Shown here piece by piece: positions 1 through 12,216 of a DNA stretch of 64,000 nt. The stretch is from NCBI GenBank assembly GCA_003254925.1, contig QANZ01004226.1, positions 274,065 through 338,064 of the forward strand. The letters run 5' to 3'. How positions within the stretch are numbered: position 1 is the stretch's first letter; every line of letters starts with the position of its first letter. The position numbers and the translations under genes were made by a program. The notes below the pieces were generated by a model. The model was not told where the DNA came from and ran no database searches. It worked only from the letters and a program-made list of their open reading frames with translations. The DNA is from Chamaecrista fasciculata (lineage: Eukaryota; Streptophyta; Magnoliopsida; Fabales; Fabaceae).

Positions 1-1246
1 TTATTTAAAAAGAAAAAAAAAGACGGAACAGGGGATAGTTTGGACTTTGCAGATAAGGGAGCGTTAGTGTTGGAATTGAATTTATTTCATTCAACGTATA
101 AATCATTGCGGCATTGTCATTCAACATCGTCTTCCACCTATAAATAGTCATAATTACAGACAACTTTCTCACCCCACACTTTGAAGAGAGAAAAAAAAGA
201 AAGGAAACCTAACTAGGCACATAGAAATTAGAAATGGGGGACACAGTACCATAATAGAGATAACTTGTCACATAATTGTGGACAGTGAACAACTAAATGA
301 ATGTCTCGTTCCGACCAATTGACTTTGAAAGTGAGTCACGTTCATTGTACATCTGGATTTTAAATGAGTTTCGCATTGGCTCAAATTTATGTTAGTTATC
401 TTTGCCACACTTTCAAGTTAATAAATTATCTTACCACGTGTATTGGTTGCTTTGTAATCCTGGGCTTTTGTTTTAATATATTTGATCCCTTTCTATGAAA
501 AAAAAAATTATCTTACCACGTGACTTTCATAGACATAAGATGTGTATTGTATATTCAACTTTATTTTTCTCAGTTTTCTACATATACTTAACATCAAACA
601 CTTTCAACCAAAATTCGCAGTTGAAACACAAATTTATTATTATAGAAAACTAGTCCATTTGCTATATATTCGACATTTTGTAATCAAAGAGAAAACGGAA
701 GTAAGAGAGCACAAGTATAAATCACATACGCATATTGCCAATGGAAGGAAAGTGTACCAGAACTAATCTTTTAGATATATATATGTAGCCACATTTTCTA
801 ACGAAGTATTCAACCATAAATTCATTATGTAATAAAATACTAATACCTTCAATCAGATCCAACTCTCGGTGTATACGATCTAAGAGAAAAGAGAAAACAA
901 GAGAGCACAAGTCTAAACCTTAGAGTATCTTGACAATTGAAGGTAAGTGTAACGGAGCTAATCTTATATGTATAAGAAAAAGTAACAAAGGACTGAAAGA
1001 TGATGTGTTAGCCAGCAAGCTTGATATTTAAATAAATCACGAGCAAATGAGGCAGAACAATTATTCAAGGGCATGCTTGAGTATGCATTTTTAGAAGCCA
1101 CGACCCTTGAAGGATGGTAAATCCTATGAACAGGAAGGACCATGACGCGACAAAGACCGCTTGAACGTAGATTATATATCATACATGTATCTACCAATAC
1201 CGTAGACCGGTGCTTCCAAAATCCAAAAGGTATCTCAACCAGGGAT
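1..1246. other. AT-rich flank downstream of the AHL gene
   Basis: No convincing gene is visible. The short ORFs here have no recognisable domain and AT-driven composition. The part nearest 1246 probably holds the AHL 3' UTR, since the AHL stop codon is at 1247-1249 on the minus strand. Two structures are visible: an 18-bp direct repeat ending in a G-box core (423-440 and 505-522), and a roughly 90-bp imperfect direct repeat around 690-780 and 884-973. Confidence 0.6.
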
Positions 1247-4200
1247 TCACTCATAGTCACCATTTTCAGGGCTCTGGTGAGCTCCATGCCCTGTTAGACC
1301 TGCACACGAAAAACCTTACTTGAATCTCTTGTTCCTCTCTTTAACACAAAAAAGAGGGTGAAATTCAAACCTGAAAGATCATAGCCAGTATTCCTTGAAT
1401 CTAGATGGACACCCCAATCTGTGGACCTAGAAGGAGTTACATGCAAACCACATTGTTGAATCATGAAATGGCTTCCTCCAATAGCTTGATGCTCATCATT
1501 TCCCCGGATAGGATTCCCGCCAGCGGAGTCAACTGCAGGGCGGAAACCGAGACTTGACACTGATTCACCTACTGGTGATGGTAGTAACTTGTTAGCAGAA
1601 GCATCGCCTTTTATGCCAGCATTGGCATCCTTCTTTGAATCAATAGAAAATGTACCAACAATGACCTGTGCGCAAGTCAGCAAGTGAACTATGAAATTAA
1701 GTGTCTTCCAGTTTTAACTTGTATAAAGGGTTCTGCTAAGAGGTAGGTGCAAAAAGAAGTTAAAGTTTGGTTAGGTATTTGGACAGAATACAAGTCGTGT
1801 ATTTCCCTTTCATTCTACCTACGTCACCTTCTCATATTTATCCTATTGGGCATAGCCTCTGATTGTCGATGCCCGATGCTGTTGTCTCTCTCACAACAAA
1901 TGATGGTAGAATCAAAATTGTCTTTTCTCATTTGCTTAGGAAAAGCCTATAACAGACACTACAGAAGAAATGGGGACGTGCACAGAGGATATTTCAATGC
2001 TCATGAGAGAAAATTTGGACTAGTTAAAAAAAAAAAAGCAAGTTCAGATCATATTTATCGCCTTAAAAGTTCATGTTCTCCCAAAAATCAATCTGAAATT
2101 ACCTGTACTGGACCGGCAGCTTTAAGGGGTCCACCGACTCCTCCACCTATGATCTGGCCATCGATATTAGATAAACATACACTGAGACCACCTGTCCGAC
2201 CTCCAAATTCAGTGCGTACATAGGAACCAGAAAGTGAAATAATCTCAAAGCGACCCTGGTACCAAAGAAAGTAATAGGTGAACTGTGATGACTAAAGAAC
2301 AGCAGAGGACTTCCCCACAAAAGCAACAGATAAACATAATCAATTATTTTCAGAAAATAGCCAGGTTGCCATTAAGTTGTAGATTATAACATTAAATAGT
2401 CTCAATAATCAACTCTCTAATAACTAATAAGTAATAAGACAAAAATAGAATTACTACTGCTAACATGGGCTTCTAAAATCATCACTCATAATCTAGTAAT
2501 ATGATACAGACACGGTGTGTGCTCTCAAAGGTGACTTGAGAAGTAAAGACAAAACTTATCATTGGAAAGGGGTGCAACAAACATCCAGAAAAAAAAAAAT
2601 GAACACTATTTTGCTTAAGCCTCTAACTATAGTTACAACTTTTCCCCATCAGATAAAAACGGTTAGATCTATAAATAAAACAACTTAGTAACAAAGAAAC
2701 TCTAAGGTAGAAGTTAATTTCCAACAGCTCCATCCCCTTGACAAGAATAAAGATAACAAAAAAAAACATTAAAATGTAATAAAAGACAAATGCTGTACAT
2801 TTTACCTCATATGTAATATTGCCCCCAGAGGTTGCTGGCTGACGAAGAGATGCATTAGAGATAGAACCAGACGCAGACAAAATGCACATTTCACGTCTAC
2901 TTTGTTGCATGAATGACATAATTTTTTGGCCAACATCCTAGTTAAGCATGCTTGAATTATTAAGGGAGCAATGCAAAAATAAAAGAAAGCCGCACATGAT
3001 AACATTAGGGAGCTGGCATAGATAACCTATTTAAATATCATAGATAGTAGACCAAGGAAAATATAGCTAATTGGAGACAACAATAAAGATCCTAGAAGGC
3101 ATAACTATGTACAAAAAAATACTTACATTTCGATGTTCTGAATTTCAGGGAAATAGATCATGTCATATGTGGAGATGCAGAAAAATATCACGATAATTAC
3201 TTTAGCTCAATTGGGTCACATCACATGACTTGATCACAGATTAGCCATAGCTATTATGCACATCAGAACTCATAATAGGTGCTTTACCCCGCAGGTTTAG
3301 CCCAGTCCAATTTGCATCATGCCAGGTGTACCCAGAGTGGTCCTAGATCTAGATTGTCTGAAAGGAATGATTCCTAAATGTTGGAAGAGCTATCTTACAA
3401 TCCCACTACAAGACCTTGTCACACTACCCAACAAACCCCTGCCACACAATTCACTTAGCAAGAAATCACACTCGTACAAGACTAAAACCTTTCAAAGGCC
3501 AGATATCTAAAATAGCCAAGATTGCACCAATATGGAAACATAATGGTTTTATAGCTCAACTGTAAACTCACAATAGATAAGGATATAAAAAATTACCACA
3601 AATTATCATCTCAGAATAACAAATATTACGAGAACGAGTAGGCATTCAACAATAAAGAGGAATAACAAAAGTAAGTTTGATGCAGCTAAAGGTGCATTTA
3701 GAAGAATGTAAATTTTCTCTATAAAGCAAAAGATTCTTCATTGGATGTACAAAAAAGATGTTGATCATTTTAATATCAAGTTTCCCTAATGAATGGAGTA
3801 AGGAAAAACTGTGACAACTCAAAATTCAACACCTTGAGAGCAATCTGAAATACAGATCTAGAGTAAGAGAAGAGCAACTATGATCAAAGAAAAAGTTGTA
3901 TAGTAAATAACAGGCTGGTTCAATTAAGCATAAGAGTCGATGACAAATATTAGTTGTTTGTTGGCATAATTGTGCTGCAGTAACATCATATGAATCATCA
4001 TTATTAACTTCACTCTTATAGAAGCTTTCAATAACCAAATTAAGTGACTAAAAGAAATATTCACAGTATTCAGTGCAAAGATTTCATGCAAAAGCTATCA
4101 CATATTTGAAGGACCTTTTTTTTTTCCTCATTTTGAGTATAATATCAAGCATGCTTTTAAAAATATATACCCAACTCTAGACTTCCAACAGAGAAGAAAT

Positions 4201-6409
4201 TTAAAACTGACTTAAAACTAATATTCCAAACGACAAATATTTGGGACATCAGCAAAGCCTGCTTTTTCCCTGATTCAGACCTATATTTAGGATATCATGC
4301 ATGCTTTTTCAAATATTTGAAGACTCCTTCAGACATAAAGTTAAAGTCATCACTTTATATTAATGATCAGTTCTATAAAGTTATCATTGAACTGAGCCTT
4401 CAAATACAATAATATTTATTGCAGAAGAATGATATCTAAGGATGCAATAGTTATAAAGTATGAGACTTGAGTATCCGATACTACCCAAGTCTCATCATAG
4501 CATTGTCTCCAGAGTGTTGCAACACTTCACAACACTTCACACAGCTTTATATAAGTCAAAACCCTTCACAAACAGCTCTCTTCTTGCCATGGACAACTAG
4601 GCTCTGGTACATATTGACAAGACTCAAGTGACTTTGGAGACACCCTCCTCAAAAGTTAATTGTTGAAGGGAGGGGGGACTAAGGCACTTAAGTACTAACC
4701 AAGAATCCCATACTATTAGACATGGGACTTAGACATCTCATACTATCCACCAATCTCTGACATCTATAATCAACAAACTTTGTTCAAGGACTGTCAATAT
4801 TGCATACCTCACCAGCTCCAACAGCAATAACATGTGGGGTGAAGCCTTGTCCTACATTGCCTGCATTAGCCAGTTAAAGGAGAAGCATAAAAAAGATACT
4901 CAATGATTCTATACTAAATCTGACAGTGAGACTTGCTGATTAACTGAGAAATGAGGGAGAGGGTGCAGGGGAGCACAAATGAAAATTGGCATCAAATGAG
5001 TTCACAGAGAAACATTAATTGTAAATTAAATAAACAACTTAACATCTATACAATATACTTAAACCAAAAAGAGGTGAGCAAAATCAATTTTTATTCTATA
5101 GAAATTAACATGGCCTAGCTTTTCAAGTGTAAAAAATTGCTTTTCAGCTCCCCTTTCCTACTTTAACGCTACAAGTGCTTCATAGGTATGCTTACTCCTA
5201 CCTCAGAAGTCAGATCCACTTTTACATATCAAGAAACATTCAATAAAGCCTAAAGATGAGTTAGGGATGACAAATACTAAAAAAATCCGAAACTATGAGC
5301 CAGTATGAGACATGACATTCTTTATAAATTTTGCATTAGCGGCCCATACTTCAAATTTCTTAGTTTTCAACTTTACGACATGTAACCCAGCTTCCTAATG
5401 GTCACTTCACTATCAGGAGCAAGACCCTGATTAGAAGAATTTTGTCCTACCTGTTGTGGAGTGTCCAAGAAGTCTTGAGCAAAATTTAAAACTTTAAAAA
5501 CCAGTCATTTTTATTATACATTTGAAATTTTATTGGAGTACCCCATAACAAATTTAGCAACAAATTAAACTCGCCCATCCAATCAGGAGACATGTATGCA
5601 GCCTAATTGCCGTAATCTCACTGAAAACGCACCACATACCCCAGGGAAAGAATTCAGACATCCTTCAACATGCAGTACACCAAAGTCATTTTGAAAATCA
5701 TCCATTGGAAGTTTTCGCAAGGGCAAAAAGGTTAAAAAAAAAAAACTAAACCCACTGAGTAAACAGGGTAAAAAACAAGCAAAACCAAAAATAAAAAATC
5801 CACATAACAGCCACAGCCACAGCCACCACAGGAATTGGGAATACCTCAGAAGGCCAACAGTCAAACCATCAAACACACGTGGGAGGGGAAAAAAAACACA
5901 TATAAATAATGCAGAGAAAACCCCAAATTAAGCAAAGGGAATTGGCGGCGGAATCGAGCCCACCGAAAAGCAAAAAAGAAAAAAGAAATCGGAAAGGAAA
6001 GTAATGAGAGAATACATAAAAGAGTGAAGCTACCTAGAGCAAGAGAGTGGTGTTTCTTGGAAGAGGCAGAATAAGAAGAAGAAGAAGGAGAGGCATGAGG
6101 GTTATTAATGTTATCCCTGCGAGAGAAGTTGTGAGAAGAAGAAGTGGAAGCTTTCTTAGCGGCGAGAGCTTGCTCAGGCGTGCCATACTTCCTAGGTCTG
6201 CCTCGCTTCCTCTTGGCGGGTTCGAGTTGAGAGGAGACGGCGGAAGGCACAGAATGAGGGTAGATCAGGTGGTGGGACCCATCGGCGTTAGGCAAAAGCC
6301 CATTCGCCGGCGACGGCGAAGTGGTGGTGGTGACGGCGGCGTTACTCTGCTGCTGATGTTGCTGTTGCTGATGGAAGTAGGAACCGAGTCGGTTTTCATT
6401 GCCTTCCAT
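1247..6409 (-). CDS. AHL: AT-hook motif nuclear-localized (AHL) protein, single-hook type, 6 exons, 353 aa
   Basis: Plant AHL proteins bind the minor groove of AT-rich DNA in the nucleus and form complexes through their PPC/DUF296 domain, affecting chromatin and transcription. Exons in transcript order: 6034-6409, 4808-4860, 2806-2937, 2103-2255, 1371-1665, 1247-1299. All junctions are GT-AG and in frame. The Q/H/S-rich N terminus is followed by one AT-hook, core RGRPRKY at residues 69-75 (the type II core). A Ser-rich linker leads into the PPC domain at about residues 128-245, including FTPHVIAVGAGE, GRFEIISLSGS (family consensus GRFEIL, so a conservative change) and a Gly-rich IIGGGVGGPL. 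The tail ends in SPENGDYE, which resembles relatives as I recall them. No second hook is seen in exon 1, which argues against a type III AHL. Introns 1 and 2 are long (1.2 and 1.9 kb). The exact AHL number cannot be assigned. Confidence 0.93.
4459..4497. repeat. Short palindrome in AHL intron 1-2 region
   Basis: Arms ATGAGACTTG and CAAGTCTCAT flank inner arms AGTATC and GATACT, with a 3-nt bulge. It lies upstream of AHL exon 2 on the genomic plus strand side of 4808, that is in intron 2. A related AGTATGAGA motif recurs inverted near 4735, so this may be the end of a degraded repeat spanning about 4455-4745. Confidence 0.4.
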
Positions 6410-8299
6410 TTTGAGGGCGAGAATGGGAAGAACGTGAACGAGAGATATTTTTTTTTTAGAAAAAAGAAATATTTTGGTATGAATGAAATGGGGTTATGGG
6501 TGTTATTTTATGAGTAGGAAAGGTCAAGAGCCGTAGGATTGGATTTTAGGTCTTTGCTTTTGACCCTAGATCTTATCTGGCCTATTATTTTATATTTTAT
6601 TTTTCAAAGAAATAATAATAATCAAATTAAGAGAGAGTGAGTTGGAGAGACGGGTCACGCATAGATGTGAATGTGACTGACAGGTGTACTGACAATGAAT
6701 AAGGGCATTTTCTTTTTCCTCCTTCGTCTTCTATTTGGGATCACAAATCCGTTCTCTAAAATCTCCAACGCTTTCTGTTTCTGTTAAGTTTTAGCCCCAA
6801 ACAAAGAAACAAATGCAATATTGTGCAGTCAGTCCTTTTGATATCATTATCTCATGACCTTTTTCTTTCTTTTGGAGACTTCGATCTCTAGTGAAAATGT
6901 AAAATTCACATGCATCATCAGATGTACCCAAATCTAATTACTAGGTGATGTCGTTGTTAATTTCGTTGAACGACTTGCAGTATAATATGGAAAGTATTGG
7001 TGGGATATATGGCAAATTAGTTTCGTTAAAGGACGATTTTTAACAGCAAAAACTATCTCACTCGTGCCTTTGTAATTCAATACTTTATGTGCATGGAGTC
7101 ATGGACTGAGATAGTATCCAAAAAAAAAAAAAAAGTTCTAACAGCTTTTTTTTTTTTTTGAAAGGGCCAAGTTATTCACTCCCAAGTTGGTAAATAATCA
7201 ATGGATAATCTCTCATCTCAGTTAATTCGGGAAAATATTTCGGCTCTTTAAGTGACGATTGGTGATAGGTCAATCGACAGCTAGAAAGCTCCATTCCATC
7301 GATACGAGAACTTCTTTAGATTTTGATGGTGGAGAAAAGTCTTCATGTTTCCAGCATTGTCATTACTCATAATTCGAAGAAAACTACAGCATAAGGGAAT
7401 GGATATTAGAAGTAGGAAGCATTATGTGGTTTTTGTATGTCAAAATTGCTCCTTAATATCTCACCCAAATAAAAAATTAAAAAATTGCTCCTTAATAGAT
7501 GTTATCTTAATATCTTCTTCATGCAATTACCATTTAGATATACTGAATAACAGAAGAGTTGAAGTTATCCATAGTAAAATCTTATAAGCTATAATCATAG
7601 TATAGGTTTTACTTTAAGCGCGTTTGGATAAGCTTATGAAAAAAGAATTTTATTTATCAAACTTTTTTTAAAAGTTCTTTTGAGTGAAACACTAGTATTT
7701 TTAATTATCAAAGTTGTTTGGATATAAAATGACAAAAGTACTTTTAATTAATAAAATGAACTAAAAAAATAGCTTTTGCAAGTGCTTTAAGTAGAAGTTA
7801 CAAATTTGAACTTCTTAAAAAAACTATATTTTAACTTTTTTTTTTGTAACTTCTCCTTTTTCTTAAAAATTTACCCGAACAAGATTTTATGTTTATAAAA
7901 GGTCTTTTTTTTAATTAAAAAAGTGCTTTTTAGATAAAAAAAAAACCTATCCAAACGGAGTTCTAATTCAGCCCATAAAGACGGGAGAATACCAACCAGT
8001 GATTTCCATTATCTTGTGACTGCTTTCTGCAAAAGGAAACTACGGCAGCGAAAAGGAACTCAGTTCCATCACAGTTTATCATAACCCAAGGAGGAATCAA
8101 GCTTCTGTTTAAGAACCGTGTGCATCATTAATTCATGATAACAAATCATTCTGTTTACAGATATATATACCAAAGATACCTAACGAGTCCTACAACAGGA
8201 AAGCATAATAGAGAAGGAACAAGAGATATAGCAGGTCATGTGACATGTGAGTATATAACTCCAAAAATGGTAAGTTTTTTTACTAACAAAGCATAGACT
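6410..8299. other. Intergenic: AHL promoter side and MYCBP-like 3' side
   Basis: This holds the 5' flank of the minus-strand AHL gene and the 3' flank of the minus-strand MYCBP-like gene. A plus-strand ORF overlapping AHL exon 1 is only its complement. The one clear structure is a MITE-like inverted repeat at about 7617-7962. Confidence 0.6.
7617..7962. mobile_element. MITE-like inverted repeat (CGTTTGGATA ends)
   Basis: The left end GCGCGTTTGGATAAGCTT matches, in reverse complement, the right end near 7940-7962 (TATCCAAACGGAGTT). The interior is very A/T-rich with no coding capacity, typical of a non-autonomous DNA transposon. I could not find an exact target-site duplication; 9-bp flanks around it match only partly. 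Confidence 0.5.
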
Positions 8300-10912
8300 T
8301 CAGAGTCCATCTTTCGGGGATTCACTATCAGTCGTTTCCCTAGTAGATGCAATTGCCAAGGCATGTGAGTTTTTCATTTCTTCCAACTGTCAAGCGAAAT
8401 AAGATTTGGTAACGTAAACCCTACATGAGGCAAACTGGAAACTCAATGAACTTCAGAGAATCAATGAAATATTTTAGAGTAAACTTACTTTTTAGTCCTT
8501 AAATTTATCTAAAACTATGATTTAGTCTCTAAATAAAGAAAATATATTTTAGTCTCTAATTTTTTTTATAAACATTAACTATTTAGTCTCCATAAATAGT
8601 GTTTCAAGAACTAAATAATTAAAGTTTGTAAAAAAAATCAGAGACCAAAAAGTGTATTTTCACTATTGGGTGACTAAATTTTAGTTTTAGGACAAATTCA
8701 TGAACCAAAAAATAGATTTTCTCAATTATTTAATACCATCCATCAGAGGCCAAATTAATCAACCATCAATAAGAAATTTAATATGGTATAAAAACTAGAT
8801 CTTTTTAAGCAAGCAAAGTAACAAGCTCTATGTATTCCATTTTCACACAGTTTGTTATTAGTTATTTGATGCAGTCAATAACAAAAGTGTAAAGATTTGA
8901 TCTTATTATTTAAGATTTGGATATCTTATGTAATCTTTGAGTGACTTGTATTTTAATTAGTTACCATATATTTTGGGATAGAATCCTTGGTGACTAAGGA
9001 ATTAGGGACTTGGGCCTATTGGGCTCAGGTTAAGTAATCCTTGTGTATCTAGAGTTTGGGATGTCTATAATTAGACTAGTAGCTAATGGTAGAAGAATGA
9101 CTTGAGAGGTAGATTAGTTCATCAGGTTATTGTATTATCATACTCTCTGAATCCTAACAAAAAGAAATCAAGTGTTAGTTTTGGTGCAGTGCTTAATTTA
9201 GGCAACCAACATGTGACTAGAGGTGCGCCTACAGGTAAGGGTAAAACAATGGTTCCGCAAAACAGCTCTTTCCCTCTGAAATTTCTGTGACCTCTTTTTG
9301 TTCCCCATTTTCTCTTTCCCCCTTGACCTTTTACTACCTTAATGGTTCCCCAGATTTCTGGCCATAAAAGATTCATCAATCATAAGTCATAATAAAGATG
9401 GTCACAAGCCAAAAGTCAAAACCATTTTTCAAGTCTTCATTCTTGTTACTCTTTATAGGAATTATATACTTAGTAGTTCATACACTATGCATACCTCTTT
9501 CCTCTGCCATCTGTGATCCTGATATTCCAATATTTCCTAACCTGAAGCACTATAAGCAACAATTCGCAGGCCCAAAAATTTTTAAGTATATTGAACTGAC
9601 TAGATGATCGATATACATGCCACACCATTTTGTATTGTGGACTAAATTTCAACCACTAATATGTCTATAATGAAAGAGCTTCACATAGTACTCGGTTAAA
9701 TAATGTAATGGTTGTGGATATTGGGCAGTATAGGCCTTTTTGAAGACATCAAACAGAGTAAAGCAAAGAGGATTTGATCAAAAGATTGCAGCTAACGATC
9801 AAACACCAAGGATAACATGTCAGTATGTCACCAGTTTGCTAACATAAACAAACTATGCCCAATATTAAACTACAAGATGCGAACCAAACCAAATTGCACA
9901 CAATAAATCTTTTTGTTAATGGTCAAGCTTGAAGTTCCCAGAAAAATTATAACCATCACTCCAATAGATCATTAGCATATCAGATTTTAGTAAAGCTATT
10001 ACCATTTTCTAGCGGGTTCACTCACTCAATAAAATAATGTATTCTTGAGTTCAAGACAATTAAAAGATTCAACAAAAATCACCTCTTTGCAGGTCTCCTG
10101 GTGAGCAGCTAAAAGCTCATTATACTTTATTTGTAGATCCGAGAATTCAGCTTGCAATTTTTCATATTCTGAGATGGATGTACTGCCTAGTTTTTGTTGA
10201 ATGAACCTGAAAAGAGAAGCTTGTCATAGACGTCCCATACAAATACTATTATCTGAACTTCTGAAGTCAAGACTCAAAACTCAAAAGCGTTTTGTTTATT
10301 TAGTGCGTCAATGCTACCTTCAAAAGTATTTGCGCTAAAAATGTGACACTCAAATAGATCCAATTCAAATGGGGAACAAAAAAAAAGTGAGATATTTCCC
10401 GTAATAGAGGTAGAGTGATACACTATGTCCCAAAAAATAAAAAATGACTTGTTTTTTACTCCAGAGAAAATTATACTCACATTGCAACAAATCACAGAAA
10501 CCCCAAATATACTTACTCAAGGGCAGAGGACGGCTTGTCATTTTGCTCATATAAAGCAACAAGAACTGGAAAACAACAAAAGGGAACATCAAATATTCTA
10601 TTGGTTAAGTAATCGATGGGATAAAACAATCCACAGAAGCATCAATAAAGGAAGGGAAAAGCTTCCATGGACAATTGGGAAAGAAAGAAACGAAACCTTT
10701 GGTGAGGGCGTCCACTGCCCCGCTTGACTCCAGATATTTCCTAAATGCTTCCTTCTTCGCCTCTTTTTCCTGAATTAACATTGAAATCAATATTCGCTGT
10801 GACTTGTGAAATGAAGGAAGTATCGGTTCTTAGAGAATCTATCATTGTACGATTTCAATAATCGGAATTCATACATAGAGATAGAATTTATAACCTCTTT
10901 GTACCGCATCAT
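8300..10912 (-). CDS. MYCBP: MYCBP (c-Myc-binding protein/AMY-1) homologue, 5 exons, 116 aa
   Basis: Exons in transcript order: 10895-10912, 10697-10769, 10517-10565, 10083-10206, 8300-8386; all GT-AG and in frame. The conserved core reads FRKYLESSGAVDALTKVLVA followed by LYEQNDKPSSALE and FIQQKLG, a close match to animal MYCBP/AMY-1, a small helical protein found with MYC and with AKAP proteins in animals. The C-terminal half (EYEKLQAE... LLAAHQETCKE) has heptad-like spacing and is probably a coiled coil. The plant role is unknown to me; plants lack MYC-MAX as in animals, so the name is by homology only. The start is a tandem ATG ATG at 10907-10912; upstream in-frame sequence has no other ATG before a change of character. 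Intron 4 is 1.7 kb and contains a MITE-like repeat. Confidence 0.9.
8478..8728. mobile_element. MITE-like repeat with TTTTAGTC-type ends, inside MYCBP intron 4
   Basis: The left side (TTTTTAGTCCTTAAATTTA) and right side (GACAAATTCATGAACCAAAAA) are imperfect inverted repeats, with several internal copies of TTTAGTCTCTAA and its complement. This looks like a dispersed non-autonomous transposon frequent in dicot introns. Boundaries are approximate, and flanking 9-mers match only partly. Confidence 0.45.
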
Positions 10913-12216
10913 GATCTGCTTTGCCTCAAATCTCGGCTCTTGATTTGGCGATGGTCGGAGCAGAAGAGTGTCCAAATTTCTGAATCCAACTGGCAGTGAT
11001 TTACTTTTGTATTATTAATATTTATTTTTTAGGTAATAATTAATTATCTTTTCATTTATCTCCTGAAATTGGGAATATTGGTCGGGTCTCACATTGGGCC
11101 TGAATTACAAAGCCCGAAATGACAGCCCAAATAACCGGCCCAATAATGACGAACCACTAACATCTCTAATTATGTCACTTTTCGTTAATAATCTTAACTA
11201 CTAAATGATTTCACCAAAAAAAGAAAAGAAAAGGTAAAAGTACTAATTTCATCCCCAAACTTTGCACCAACTGTCAATTTCATCCTCAATTTCTTTTTTG
11301 TTGTCAATTTCGTCCTAATGTTTTACATTTTGGTCAATTTTCTCCTTTGACTAACTTCATTCAATAAATTAACGACAGATTGCATCCGATTTTTTAATCT
11401 GTTAGGTTTGAGTTTCTTATTCTATCAATTTTACATTACATATCATTAGTCAGGTAAATTCTGTCATTAATATTTAGCTAAAGTAAGAGTAAATGATAAA
11501 ATTGATAGAAATGTGAAACATTAGGGACGAATTGACTGCAAAAAAAACTCATGACGAAATTGACAGTTGATGTAAAGTTTGAAAACGAAATTAGTACTTT
11601 TTTTCCAAAAGAAAAAAACTTACTAAATAGTAGTATTTTGTTTTGTTTTGGAGTGTCTCTTCAGTGTTTGGACTTTAGACCAAAAAAAAGAAAAAAAAAA
11701 AACTAAAGCTCAATTTTGGTGCCCACACATATTAGTGTTTTCTCAACTTGATTTCTCATAAATTTATTTTTCTGAATTTAATTTCTTATAAATTATTTTG
11801 TTATCAATATCAATTTATCTATATTTAACAAAAACTGTTGGGTATTCTTTTAAATGCCCAATAGAGAGTGTCTATCCAGTGAATACTTCACGTCACATAT
11901 TACAATGATGATTCATCCGTGGCAACGCTTACAATTCCAAAATTTTATATCAGAATTAAGCGTTGATCACAACTTCACATGCATAATTGCATTCATTATT
12001 TCATTTATAGTTTACAATATTTAATGTAACACAGCTGTACTGACTGCAACACTTCAGGAACTAAAAGTAGTTCAAAATTGAAATGTTTCCGAAAGAGGCA
12101 TAAAAATAAAGTCTCACTTTCATCATACAAAAAGCAATGTTGACATATATAAATCAAATACCATGGATCAGAAAATGAAGATATAGTATACAATTATGGC
12201 AGGCAAGCTCAATAAA
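10913..12216. other. Intergenic: MYCBP-like promoter and VPS52 3' flank
   Basis: The short spacer between the VPS52 stop codon (12217) and the MYCBP-like start on the same strand. It holds one Mutator-type MITE (11233-11606). No other gene is seen. Confidence 0.6.
11233..11606. mobile_element. Mutator-type MITE, copy A, with 9-bp target duplication
   Basis: Inverted termini of about 50 bp begin GGTAAAAGTAC and end GTACTTTTTTTCC, with shared inner text (TTTCATCCCCAAACTTT on the left, its complement on the right). It is flanked by the exact 9-bp direct repeat aaaagaaaa at 11224-11232 and 11607-11615, though this is low-complexity. A 9-bp duplication is the mark of Mutator-superfamily insertion. 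There is no coding capacity. Confidence 0.7.

Noticed and set aside
6047-6517. Plus-strand ORF of 156 aa, Arg-rich
   Set aside because: It is the complement of AHL exon 1; the Arg-rich stretches mirror Ser codons.
8880-9260. Copia-type LTR piece in MYCBP intron 4
   Set aside because: Suggestive composition only; no boundaries, second LTR or coding remnant.
9398-9607. Small secreted protein ORF (hydrophobic N terminus)
   Set aside because: It lies inside MYCBP intron 4 on the opposite strand, with no homology I recognise and no splice or promoter support.
10787-10975. Longer MYCBP N terminus starting at TTG
   Set aside because: It relies on a non-ATG start; the ATG ATG at 10907-10912 fits the length and start of the family.
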